DNA of 19,930 nucleotides from CAYMAT01 sp964388495 (GCA_964388495.1 CAYMAT010000023.1:1-19930); one strand, 5' to 3'. Positions 6,869 through 14,414 are shown, numbered from the stretch's first letter. Translations and numbers: made by a program. Notes: generated from the sequence alone by a model not told the origin.

Positions 6869-6886
6869 CATGTATTCTTCACCGCT

Positions 6887-7654
6887 ATGGCTCTAGAACT
6901 TCAAACAGTGGAAAGTATACTCTCGGCACATTCTCCCACAATTGAGGTTCCCCCGCTGCTCAAGGCACAACGGGGAAGAGTGATGAAACAATTCTACAAA
7001 GATGAGCTGCTACCATCCGGCTACGGATTTGAATTTCAGAATGAGCTTCAGAAAGCATTGTTCGAACAACTCAGAACTGGAGTCGAACAAGTGAGAACAG
7101 CCATGTTTGCACTATGCAACCGGTTTGGCGTTTTGAGTGGGCCGTTATCATCACCACTGAATCAGGGGATGGTATTTAATAGAGCACAGGACGAGACCAT
7201 CTGGCACGTTGATAGGAGTGATCAAGAAGACGAATACTACACTCTCCTCTCCCCAGCAGACTCAACGGTTGCAAAAACGTGGGTTGCTCCCATTCTCCAT
7301 TTTCTTTCCGTTGCAGATGCTACACTTAAAAACTCTGCGTCTTCAGCAAGCCTCGATACCATTCGAAGCCATCGTAAAACAACAGGAGGTATCACTAATC
7401 AAATTTCCGATGTTGCAGATTCAATCAACCTCATCCTCAACACGGGATCAGCAGAAGAAAAACTGGCGATTGCATCTAAAATCGCTGAGAAAAGCGTTCT
7501 CGTTGGGGGTAAGCGTGGCTGGCTGATGTTCAGTGACCCTCTTGTGATCCACAATGGCAATCTTCCAACCGGAGATGATAAGCACATCATGACATTTGAT
7601 CTTGCTCGAAAAAATGGAGGCGAATTTCGATCAGTCTATGACAACCATAATTAA
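6887..7654 (+). CDS. putative Fe(II)/2-oxoglutarate-type oxygenase fold protein
   Basis: No family is recognised with certainty in these 255 residues. Residues 1-80 are mostly helical. IWHVDRSDQ places H107 and D109 as an HxD pair, and a long loop and helix follow. GGKRGWLMFSDPLVIHNGNLPTGDDKHIMTFDLAR has the look of the closing strands of a double-stranded beta-helix, with H222 as distal metal ligand and K232 ten residues later, where a basic residue usually binds 2-oxoglutarate. This HxD...H...K spacing is typical of Fe(II)/2-oxoglutarate oxygenases and related DUF1826-like proteins. It is divergent from the CHAT gene and followed, on the other strand, by tRNA-Glu. In the block it could hydroxylate or otherwise oxidise a peptide or small molecule. 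No Shine-Dalgarno is visible. Confidence 0.55.
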   Translation: MALELQTVESILSAHSPTIEVPPLLKAQRGRVMKQFYKDELLPSGYGFEFQNELQKALFEQLRTGVEQVRTAMFALCNRFGVLSGPLSSPLNQGMVFNRAQDETIWHVDRSDQEDEYYTLLSPADSTVAKTWVAPILHFLSVADATLKNSASSASLDTIRSHRKTTGGITNQISDVADSINLILNTGSAEEKLAIASKIAEKSVLVGGKRGWLMFSDPLVIHNGNLPTGDDKHIMTFDLARKNGGEFRSVYDNHN

Positions 7655-7725
7655 ATACCCCAAAGATTCTCAATAAAAACACCTCAAAACGCCTCACTGA
7701 TTTTGAATTTACGATCTCCTGACAA

Positions 7726-7800
7726 TGGCAGCCCCACGGAGAGTCGAACTCCGATTAACGGATTGAAAACCCGCTGTCCTAACCGCTAGACGATGGGGCC
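7726..7800 (-). tRNA. tRNA-Glu (anticodon UUC), CCA encoded
   Basis: The minus strand folds as a full cloverleaf. The acceptor GGCCCCA pairs with TGGGGCT (one G-U at the end), the D arm is GTCT...GGAC, the anticodon stem is GCGGG/TCCGT with loop TTTTCAA, and the T arm is CGGAG-TTCGACT-CTCCG. The anticodon at loop positions 34-36 is TTC, giving Glu. The discriminator is G and the terminal CCA is encoded (7728-7726). Its 3' end faces the 3.9-7.7 kb block. Confidence 0.95.
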
Positions 7801-7813
7801 GCAAAGCGCCGAG

Positions 7814-7819
7814 AGTATA
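7814..7819 (-). promoter_or_regulatory. candidate -10 box of tRNA-Glu
   Basis: TATACT on the minus strand (7819-7814) lies 14 bases before the tRNA 5' end, a suitable distance for a short 5' leader. No good -35 hexamer sits at the right spacing; the T-run of the preceding terminator occupies that place. Confidence 0.4.
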
Positions 7820-7834
7820 GCGTTAGAAGGGGGC

Positions 7835-7863
7835 CAAAAAAAGAGCGGCCGAAGCCGCCCTTT
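7835..7863 (-). terminator. intrinsic terminator upstream of tRNA-Glu
   Basis: On the minus strand AAAGGGCGGC-TTCG-GCCGCTCTTT forms a 10-bp stem with a stable UUCG loop and one G-U pair, and is followed by an unbroken T-run. It ends whatever transcript comes from pyrK or from the short Gly/Cys-rich reading frame that stops at 7885, and insulates tRNA-Glu. Confidence 0.88.
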
Positions 7864-7884
7864 CTCTCTCGCGTGGATGCGGAA

Positions 7885-7938
7885 TTAGCAGCCGCAGCCG
7901 CTGCCGCCGCAACCACCACCATTGTTCTGAGTGAACAT
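7885..7938 (-). CDS. candidate 17-aa Gly/Cys-rich peptide
   Basis: A short frame from ATG at 7938 encodes MFTQNNGGGCGGSGCGC. It stops with TAA 22 bases before an excellent terminator, which supports a transcript ending here. Its ATG is preceded by a pyrimidine-rich leader (ATTCATTTCCCCTATCTCTTT) like those before several clear genes in the window. The same frame is open upstream to a TTG at 8088, which would give 67 residues ending in the same tail. Three Cys within eight residues between Gly suggest metal binding or a modified peptide, but no family is recognised. It lies after pyrK on the same strand. Confidence 0.4.
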   Translation of the reverse strand: MFTQNNGGGCGGSGCGC

Positions 7939-8129
7939 AAAGAGATAGGGGAAATGAATACAGGAAGCACATGATAATGCCTCCAAGGCTCTTTGTCTAG
8001 CACTCGGACTTGACGAGTGATAACCCGGCTTTGCCCTAAAATTAAGGATCGGGGGGGCAAAATTCTTTGTTAAAAGAGTAAATAGCAAGGCTACGCCGTG
8101 GCGAGCCCGGCTTCGATATGTGTCCTTAT

Positions 8130-8993
8130 CTACTTGGGGGCATTAAACATTTGCTTCTTCCCTAACGCATCGCGGTGGTACTGGCCGAACTCGGTAATGG
8201 CCACGCACTTGTCGTTTTTGACCACCGGACCATCGGTACAAATGCGGATGCCCAGGGGGTCCACCACGCAATTGCCGCAGAGGCCGTAGCCGCATTTCAT
8301 GTAGCGCTCCAGCGAAAGCTGGCTGGGCACTTTGTGTGCGGCGGTGATCTCCGAGACTCTTTTTAACATCATCTCCGGTCCGCAGGCGAAGACCTGGTCT
8401 ATGGGGTCGCATTTGTTCTTCTTCGCTTCCTTGGAATCCGCAGGGCAGGAGGTCAGGAGCCTTTCCAGGATATCCACATTGAAGCCTTTGTATCCCACGG
8501 AGCCGTCGTTGGTGGCGATATGGAGGGAGACGTGGGGGAGGGATTCCAGCTCTTCCAGGTACAGGAGGTGCTCCTTGCTGCGTGCGCCCACAATCACTTC
8601 CAACGTACAGCCGTGACCCACGGTTTCCTTGGCCACAAAGTACATGGGGGCCGCGCCGTATCCGCCGGCCACCAGCACGATGTGCTGCCCGGGTTCCCAC
8701 TCATAGCACGTGCCAAACGGCCCGCGCAGTCCCACCAGGTCTCCCACCTGGCATTTGGCCAGTTCGTTGGTCATGTCGCCCACGGCAAAGAAGGTGATCT
8801 TGGTATTGGCGCCGTCGTCTTCCGCCACGGAGAAGGGGACTTCGTCCACGCCGGGCAGCCAGCCCATTACAAACTGTCCGGGCCTGGCGCCCAGGGATCC
8901 GTCAAAGGTGTACGTGCGCACCATCTCCGTTTCCTGCTTGATGTGCTTTATCCGGTAGGTGCGGGGGAGGCGGGACTGGAGGCTGATGCTCAT
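8130..8993 (-). CDS. pyrK: dihydroorotate dehydrogenase electron-transfer subunit PyrK
   Basis: The 287-residue product is a ferredoxin-reductase-like iron-sulfur flavoprotein. Residues 10-100 are the FAD domain (RPGQFVMGWLPG near 37-48, then PFSVA), residues 104-215 the NAD-binding domain (VLVAGGYGAAPMYF, later FACGPEMML), and residues 230-255 the [2Fe-2S] site, C234-x4-C239-x2-C242-x9-C252, as in PyrK. The protein passes electrons between the FMN of PyrD class 1B and NAD through FAD and the cluster, in de novo pyrimidine synthesis. The partner pyrD lies 1.7 kb upstream on the same strand, with two unrelated genes between. Length is slightly above the usual 250-265 because of an insert around residues 183-196 and a C-terminal tail. 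Start is ATG at 8993. Confidence 0.95.
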   Translation of the reverse strand: MSISLQSRLPRTYRIKHIKQETEMVRTYTFDGSLGARPGQFVMGWLPGVDEVPFSVAEDDGANTKITFFAVGDMTNELAKCQVGDLVGLRGPFGTCYEWEPGQHIVLVAGGYGAAPMYFVAKETVGHGCTLEVIVGARSKEHLLYLEELESLPHVSLHIATNDGSVGYKGFNVDILERLLTSCPADSKEAKKNKCDPIDQVFACGPEMMLKRVSEITAAHKVPSQLSLERYMKCGYGLCGNCVVDPLGIRICTDGPVVKNDKCVAITEFGQYHRDALGKKQMFNAPK

Positions 8994-9035
8994 GGCCTAC
9001 AGTGTGCACCGCCCAGGCTTGGTGCGCCAGAAGCA

Positions 9036-10340
9036 TCACGTGCTCTTGCTGGATTGCTCTTCCAGTTCCTTTGCCCCCTTTTCCATGGACTGTCTGAGGG
9101 CTTTGGCTGCCTGTTCTGCCTTCTCCACTGCCTCATTGCCTTTGGTTTGCGCCTGTTCTACCAGTTTCTTGCTGTCCTCGGTGGCTTTGGTCACATCGCT
9201 GCCAGACTTTGTCGCGGATTCCACAAGTTTCGTTCCGTCTTCCTGGGCTTTTTTGATTGCAGCGGCGCGCGCTTCCTGTGCATCGGTGACCATTTTCTTG
9301 GCCTGTTCTTCCGTGTTCTTGCGGATGGAATCGCCAGTAGACTTCACCAACTGCTGGGGATTGAGGAGTTCGCCGAATGCTTCGGCGTACGCCTTTTCTG
9401 CCGCTTTCAAATTGGTCTCGGCATCGGTGCGCGCCTGTTTTTCCAGCTTTTCTGCATCCTCGCGTGCTTTCTGAATGGCTTCATCCAGCTTCTTCGCCTC
9501 GGGTGCGGGGAGGGGATCTGGCGCCATCTTGGCCAGAGCCTCGGACTTGGCCTTCTCGGCATCATCGATCAGTTTTCTCCCGGCATTTTGAGCGATTTTA
9601 ATGTTGGATTCGCCGTTGGTTTTCACTTTTTCGTATGCGGCTTTTGCCTCCTTCTCCGGTTTCTCCACTTGTTCCTTTTTGCTTGTTAGTTGCTTCCTCA
9701 GTTCCTCCAGCACTTTCTTGCGCACCTGCAGACCGGGTTGGGCATCCGCCGGATACTGGCTGATATTGGAAAGACCGTTCATTTCCGCATCCACAGCCGA
9801 GATGCAAACATTCAATGAAGCGGGTGTACGCGTGGCGATGAGCGCCCTGTCCGTTGCGGAACTCAGTTTCAGCTGTTCATTGAGGCGCGTGTCCGGTGAC
9901 ACGGCAGCCTCTTTTGCGGCAGCCTGCTTGTTCCGCGCCTGAGAGGCCATGTAAATCATGGCTCCCAGGTTTTTGACCGAGGGCGGTATGGAATCGTTGT
10001 TCAAAATATTCTCCACAATGAAGTCCTTGGTCGCCTCATCCAGCGTGCCGTTTTTGACCCGACTTTCCAGGTTGGCCTCCACGTGCCCGCGATTGCGTTC
10101 CCAGACCTCGGCCTGTTTGCGCTCAGCTTCGCTCGTAAACTTGATTTCCTTGCCCGCACGCTCTGCGGCGATCTTGGTCACTGATTCCGGGCTGGCCGTT
10201 TTTTCCTTTACCTCAGCCTCTTTCTTTGCAGCCTCTGCCGATTTCTTGGCGCTCGCCTCTGCTTTGCTGGGGCTTTCCACGTCAAAGATCAGACGATGTT
10301 CGCGAAGATCCGTTTGCGTAGATTTAAGGTAGAGCAACAT
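9036..10340 (-). CDS. 434-aa Ala/Lys/Glu-rich coiled-coil protein, unknown function
   Basis: Nearly the whole product is predicted long helix. Residues 25-75 and 225-430 are dense in Ala, Lys, Glu and Gln with heptad-like spacing (KLVESATKSGSDVTKATEDS, LVEQAQTKGNEAVEKAEQAA). The middle, about 80-215, is less biased and may be a small helical domain. There is no signal peptide, membrane span, Cys-rich site or catalytic motif. The composition resembles cytoplasmic structural or LEA/apolipoprotein-like helix bundles, but homology by composition is unsafe. It starts with ATG 5 bases after the stop of the 108-aa gene, so the two are likely translationally coupled and may work together. It lies between pyrD and pyrK, with 42 bases to the latter. 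Confidence 0.82.
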   Translation of the reverse strand: MLLYLKSTQTDLREHRLIFDVESPSKAEASAKKSAEAAKKEAEVKEKTASPESVTKIAAERAGKEIKFTSEAERKQAEVWERNRGHVEANLESRVKNGTLDEATKDFIVENILNNDSIPPSVKNLGAMIYMASQARNKQAAAKEAAVSPDTRLNEQLKLSSATDRALIATRTPASLNVCISAVDAEMNGLSNISQYPADAQPGLQVRKKVLEELRKQLTSKKEQVEKPEKEAKAAYEKVKTNGESNIKIAQNAGRKLIDDAEKAKSEALAKMAPDPLPAPEAKKLDEAIQKAREDAEKLEKQARTDAETNLKAAEKAYAEAFGELLNPQQLVKSTGDSIRKNTEEQAKKMVTDAQEARAAAIKKAQEDGTKLVESATKSGSDVTKATEDSKKLVEQAQTKGNEAVEKAEQAAKALRQSMEKGAKELEEQSSKST

Positions 10341-10345
10341 GATCT

Positions 10346-10672
10346 TTAATGGGAAAAGGCTTGTTCTAGGGAATGGAGTTTTTGATTGTCCTTATCTTTC
10401 TCGTCCTGCTCCGCGGACTGGAGCGCTGTGCGGCGGTACTCATGGGTTTTCTGTTGCAGGTTGCCCAGATACTCGCTTAGGCGCTTTTCATATTCTGCAA
10501 ATGCTGCTTCGTACCGTTTTGCGCGTGCGGCGGATTGCTCGGGCGTCTCGTTTTTGTATTTGTCATTGAGTACCGGCAGCGACGAGGTCACCAGATCCGG
10601 CTCAATCTGCATCATGAGCATGTTGTACATGGCTTCGCCGTTTGTGAGTGCCTCTGTGGGCGTTGCGTTCAT
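10346..10672 (-). CDS. 108-aa helical protein, unknown function
   Basis: No family is recognised. The N-terminal third contains NGEAMYNMLMMQIEPDLV, which may form an amphipathic helix. Residues 38-100 are highly charged helix (ETPEQSAARAKRYEAAFAEY, then EKRLSEYLGNLQQKTHEYRR). No Cys, membrane segment or signal is present. It follows pyrD by 53 bases and precedes the coiled-coil gene by 5 bases on the same strand, so an operon pyrD, this gene, coiled-coil gene, pyrK is plausible. The start is ATG at 10672 without a clear Shine-Dalgarno. Confidence 0.72.
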   Translation of the reverse strand: MNATPTEALTNGEAMYNMLMMQIEPDLVTSSLPVLNDKYKNETPEQSAARAKRYEAAFAEYEKRLSEYLGNLQQKTHEYRRTALQSAEQDEKDKDNQKLHSLEQAFSH

Positions 10673-10725
10673 GATGTGTGTGTAAATCGAAAAATTATAG
10701 CAGAAAAACGTGTTTTCCTCAATGT

Positions 10726-11673
10726 TTAACGCTTTCCCAGCGTCTTCACGGCTGTGTGCATACCCCCCACCAAATCCTTCAAATCCCAGATTCCCTCATT
10801 AGTGCACCACATTTGCATCTCATCACACACTTTTTTGAATACGTCCAGTCCTCTGTCTGCTATCGCGGTTCCGATGCCGACCAGGGATGCGCCTGCCAGC
10901 ATCATTTCCAGCGCGTCTTCGCCAGTATAAACGCCGCCGGTGCCAATGATCGGCAGCTTTCCGTCCGTTGTCGCATACACGTCTGCAACACATTTGACGG
11001 CGATGGGTTTGATGCCGGGGCCGGACAGCCCGCCCACCTTGTTGGCGAGGATCGGCATACGGCTGCGCAGATCAATCGCCATGCCCGGACCCACGGTATT
11101 GATCACCGTGAATCCGTCCGCGCCGGCCTTTGCGCAGGCGAGAGCAATGGCGCCGATGTTGTCCACGTTGGGAGAGAGCTTGATGAAGACGGGCGTCTTC
11201 TTACTTACCTTTTTGACAGCTTTGGTCACTGCAGCGGCGTCCGGGGCGGAGCAGGCGAAGGGCCGGCCGAATTCGTCCTCGATATTGGGGCAACTGATGT
11301 TCACCTCCAGAAAATCCGGCTTGAGCGGGAGGATGGCTTCGGCGGTTTTTCCGTAGTTCTCGATGCTCTCCGCAATGATGTTCCCGATGAGCGGCACCGG
11401 CTTGTCCTTGTTGTACTCGCCTATTTCCTCGCGCGCCTTCTCCGGTCCCGCATCCGGCACGCCCACGGCATTGAGTGTCCAGTGTGCCGTGGAAATGATG
11501 GTGGGGTTGGGATGCCCTTTATGTTCCTTCAGCCACAACGATTTAGTGGTGACCGCCCCGGCGCCGTTCTTGGCCACCAGTTTCCAGGAGTTGGCCGTAA
11601 TGCCCATAATGCCCGAGGCAAGGACCGTCGGGTTTTGGAATTCCACTCCAAGGATGGTCTGCGAAAGGTTCAT
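10726..11673 (-). CDS. pyrD: dihydroorotate dehydrogenase, class 1B catalytic subunit
   Basis: The 315-residue TIM-barrel enzyme oxidises dihydroorotate to orotate on FMN. Visible motifs are NPTVLASG near the start, KSLWLKEHKGHPNP, NISCPNIEDEFGRPFACS at 125-142 with C128 in the SCPN loop, FIKLSPNVDN with K165, GFTVINTV, and the phosphate-binding end GTGGVYTGEDALEMMLAGA. The missing N-terminal membrane extension and the presence of pyrK indicate class 1B, which uses NAD through PyrK. FACS at 139-142 recalls, without proof, the loop Cys base used in this class. It lies downstream of pyrG and the multi-TM gene on the same strand. Start is ATG at 11673. Confidence 0.95.
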   Translation of the reverse strand: MNLSQTILGVEFQNPTVLASGIMGITANSWKLVAKNGAGAVTTKSLWLKEHKGHPNPTIISTAHWTLNAVGVPDAGPEKAREEIGEYNKDKPVPLIGNIIAESIENYGKTAEAILPLKPDFLEVNISCPNIEDEFGRPFACSAPDAAAVTKAVKKVSKKTPVFIKLSPNVDNIGAIALACAKAGADGFTVINTVGPGMAIDLRSRMPILANKVGGLSGPGIKPIAVKCVADVYATTDGKLPIIGTGGVYTGEDALEMMLAGASLVGIGTAIADRGLDVFKKVCDEMQMWCTNEGIWDLKDLVGGMHTAVKTLGKR

Positions 11674-11720
11674 TGGAACAATGATAAAGCTTCTGGCCTC
11701 CGGCTTCTAGCGCTGAAAGG

Positions 11721-12542
11721 CTATTTCTTGAATTTCGGTGCCAGCAGGACCGTGGCTCCCACGCCGGCCATGGTAGCGAACTGCGCGCAGAAGCTGCGGA
11801 CAAAAGCCTGGGCAAAGGGGATGCCGGATACCATGGCTCCGCCCACGCCTCCCACGACTGCCGAGGCAATCCAGGCCACCAGTCCCACGCAAAAGAGGGG
11901 GACAACCACCTGGGACCATTTGCCCTGCGTCCACGCAAAACTGGTGGACACGCTTTGGTTGATTCCCTGTTTTTCCGTCACGTGAATGTACGGACCAAAA
12001 GCCATGCGCGGGCCCCAGATGATGGCGAAAACAAAACCCACCAAGGGGATCCAGATCAGGGAACGGAATGCGGATACGATCCACACACCCATGAGCGGAA
12101 ACACATGCTGCGATGCCTGTGACACCGCCTGTCCCACATCGGTGCTCTGGCGGATGTAGACAATCAGGTAGTACGCACTGGCCACTGCACTGATCAGAAA
12201 GGAGACCAGCATGGCGAAGATGGCCGCCATGGCTACTGTTCCCAGTGCGCCGCCCATGACACCCATCATTGCCGGATCAATCTGCGCGTTGTCCCCCATG
12301 TTCTGCAACTGCTGCATCTGCAATCCCATAATGCCAATGCTGCCCGCTGCCCCTGCAAGGAGGACAAAGTTCGCCAGCACCTGGACGGCCGCAGCAACTG
12401 CCGCACCCGCGGCCAAAGGCACGATCAATTTCTGGGTCTGCTCAAACGTGCGTTTGATGAGATCCATGTTGGGGGAAGAGGACTGCGTGGTGACGGCGGT
12501 GTCCATGGGGAGAGGGGGAGAGTGACTCGATTCTCCTTTCAT
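11721..12542 (-). CDS. multi-pass membrane protein, unknown function
   Basis: The 273-residue protein has about five or six hydrophobic spans: about 38-68, 98-128, 150-180, 205-232 and 240-268, many built from Ala, Gly and Val. Between the first two is a Met/Gln-rich loop (GLQMQQLQNMGDNAQIDPAMMG). The N-terminal 30 residues are Ser/Thr-rich and hydrophilic. The architecture is loosely like DUF4013/DUF975-type membrane proteins, but no family is assigned. The ATG at 12506 is an alternative start and is preceded by a pyrimidine-rich tract like other genes here. It lies between pyrG and pyrD on the same strand, 47 bases before pyrD. A transport role for nucleobase or precursor would be guesswork. 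Confidence 0.78.
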   Translation of the reverse strand: MKGESSHSPPLPMDTAVTTQSSSPNMDLIKRTFEQTQKLIVPLAAGAAVAAAVQVLANFVLLAGAAGSIGIMGLQMQQLQNMGDNAQIDPAMMGVMGGALGTVAMAAIFAMLVSFLISAVASAYYLIVYIRQSTDVGQAVSQASQHVFPLMGVWIVSAFRSLIWIPLVGFVFAIIWGPRMAFGPYIHVTEKQGINQSVSTSFAWTQGKWSQVVVPLFCVGLVAWIASAVVGGVGGAMVSGIPFAQAFVRSFCAQFATMAGVGATVLLAPKFKK

Positions 12543-12610
12543 CCCATGTCAGGGGCAATTGACAGGCAGCAACGCCTATTTCTTTTGTGGGGCCGGAATT
12601 TCCTTCCACG

Positions 12611-14278
12611 TTATTTCACCGCCTCTTTCATGAATGCCCAGAAGAGGGGCTGAGGCCTGTGCGGGCGGCTCTTGAACTCCGGATGGAACTGGCTTCCCAG
12701 CATGAAAGGGTGGTCTTTCACTTCCACGATCTCCGCCAGGCCCGTCTTTTCCCAGATGCCGGAGAAGATGAGACCCTTGTCCTCCAGCTCCTTCTTGAAA
12801 GACTGGTTGAACTCGTAACGGTGGCGGTGGCGCTCGCTGATTTGTTTCTCGCCATAGGCCTTAAAGGCCTTGGTTCCCGGGAGCAGCGTGCATTCGTAGG
12901 CGCCCAGACGCAGCGTGCCGCCTTTTTCCTTGTCCTTGTGCTGGCCGGGCAGGAAGTGCACCACGTACTGGTCGGCTCCCAACTTGCCGTCCTCATCAAA
13001 CTCTTCGCTGGTGAGTTTCTCGTTCTTCAGAACGGAGCGGGCGAACTCGATGGCGAGGATCTGCGCGCCAAGACAGAGGCCTAAGTAGGGGATGTTGTTC
13101 TCCCGCGCATAGCGTGCGGCGGCGATCTTGCCCTCAATCCCGCGCTTACCGAATCCGCCGGGAACCACGATGCCTGCGCAGGACTTCAATTTGTCCCATG
13201 TGACTTCGTCCTTCTTCTCCAGTTTCTCGGAATCCACCCAGATAATTTCCGCCTTGCGCTTCTCAAAGACCGCAGCGGATTTGATTGCTTCAATGACGCT
13301 CAGGTATGCGTCATCCAACTGCGTGTATTTCCCCACCATTGCGATGCGGATGGTCTTGGTGGCGGCCTCATGACGGTCGTGGCCTTTCTCCCATTCCTTC
13401 ATGTCCGGCTTCACCGTTCCTAGATCCAGTTTTTCCGCTATGTACTGGGCAATATCGTACTTTTGGAAATTGACCGGAACATCGTAGATGGAACTGACCG
13501 TGGGGGCCGGGATCACGGCGCGGCGGTCCACGCCGCAGAAGTGGCTGATCTTATCCAGTAAGTCCTCGGAGATCGCGATATCCGCGCGTGCCAAAATCAT
13601 ATCCGGTTCCAGGCCCGTGCGGCGGAGCTCGCGAACGCTGAGCTGCGTGGGCTTGGTCTTCAGCTCCTTACTTGCAGCAAGGTAGGGGAGGAGCGTGAGG
13701 TGCACGTGGAACACGCGGCCCGGCATCTGGGAACGCATCTGGCGCACCGCCTCCAGGAACGGCTCGCCTTCAATGTCGCCCACGGTTCCGCCAATCTCCA
13801 CCAGCATGATCTCCGCGCCGCTCTTTTCTGCAGCTTCCTTCACACGTTTTTTGATGGCATCCGTGATATGCGGTACCACCTGAATGGTCTTTCCTAGGAA
13901 TGTTCCCTGGCGTTCCTTTCCCAATACCTCCTGGTAAATCTGGCCCGTTGTCACCGTGCTCAATTTGCTCATCGGTTCATCGATAAAACGCTCGTAGTGG
14001 CCCAGATCCAAGTCGGTCTCTGCACCATCGTCCGTGACAAACACCTCTCCGTGCTGGAAGGGGCTCATGGTGCCGGGATCGATGTTCAGATACGGATCCA
14101 GCTTCTGCACAAAGACCTTAAATCCGCAGGCTTTCATCACAGCACCGATGCTCGATACCGCAATTCCCTTGCCCAAGGAACTGCACACTCCACCCGTGAC
14201 TACGATGAAACGGGGGGCTGCCGCAGGGGAGGATCCCGTCCTCTTTGTTGCAGTCCCGGTGGTCTTGGCATTCATCAT
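12611..14278 (-). CDS. pyrG: CTP synthase
   Basis: The 555-residue enzyme aminates UTP to CTP with glutamine and ATP. The synthetase domain (about 22-290) begins FIVVTGGVCSSLGKGI and has KLDPYLNIDPGTM, HGEVFVTDDGAETDLDLGHY and EIGGTVGDIE. The class I glutaminase domain (about 305-555) has VVPGGFGKRG, the nucleophile C402 in GLCLGAQ, and H532/E534 in QFHPEF, so the Cys-His-Glu triad is complete. Length is typical. An extra Ser/Thr/Ala-rich stretch of about 20 residues precedes the first strand. It opens the pyrimidine region, with pyrD and pyrK downstream on the same strand, and is divergent from the LOG gene. Confidence 0.97.
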   Translation of the reverse strand: MMNAKTTGTATKRTGSSPAAAPRFIVVTGGVCSSLGKGIAVSSIGAVMKACGFKVFVQKLDPYLNIDPGTMSPFQHGEVFVTDDGAETDLDLGHYERFIDEPMSKLSTVTTGQIYQEVLGKERQGTFLGKTIQVVPHITDAIKKRVKEAAEKSGAEIMLVEIGGTVGDIEGEPFLEAVRQMRSQMPGRVFHVHLTLLPYLAASKELKTKPTQLSVRELRRTGLEPDMILARADIAISEDLLDKISHFCGVDRRAVIPAPTVSSIYDVPVNFQKYDIAQYIAEKLDLGTVKPDMKEWEKGHDRHEAATKTIRIAMVGKYTQLDDAYLSVIEAIKSAAVFEKRKAEIIWVDSEKLEKKDEVTWDKLKSCAGIVVPGGFGKRGIEGKIAAARYARENNIPYLGLCLGAQILAIEFARSVLKNEKLTSEEFDEDGKLGADQYVVHFLPGQHKDKEKGGTLRLGAYECTLLPGTKAFKAYGEKQISERHRHRYEFNQSFKKELEDKGLIFSGIWEKTGLAEIVEVKDHPFMLGSQFHPEFKSRPHRPQPLFWAFMKEAVK

Positions 14279-14331
14279 AGAAAAACCTGGGCTTGATCTG
14301 GGGGATGTACTTTTTCCTGGGCCCGCCGGTT

Positions 14332-14359
14332 AGTTTACTCGGACTGTAATTGTTTGCAA
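14332..14359 (-). promoter_or_regulatory. putative pyrG promoter with GGGC start region
   Basis: On the minus strand TTGCAA (14359-14354) and TAAACT (14337-14332) are 16 bases apart. Seven bases after the -10 box the sequence reads GGGCCC (14324-14319), the place where transcription would start. In Bacillus and relatives pyrG transcripts begin GGGC and sense CTP by G reiteration; a C5 run further down the leader (14306-14302) could pair with added Gs. No clear leader terminator is visible, so CTP sensing is only a possibility. Confidence 0.35.
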
Positions 14360-14414
14360 TCACGGAGGACGTTTTTCATTTTTTGAGTAGCCTTTGAGAA
14401 ATTTAGGCATTTCC

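Noticed and set aside
8520..9689. Long plus-strand frame opposite pyrK and the coiled-coil gene
   Set aside because: It is a shadow of the codon pattern on the other strand: low-complexity Phe/Leu/Cys/Gly composition with no motif, while the minus strand holds clear genes.
10678..11985. 435-residue plus-strand frame opposite pyrD
   Set aside because: pyrD motifs on the minus strand are clear; the plus frame has no recognisable domain.
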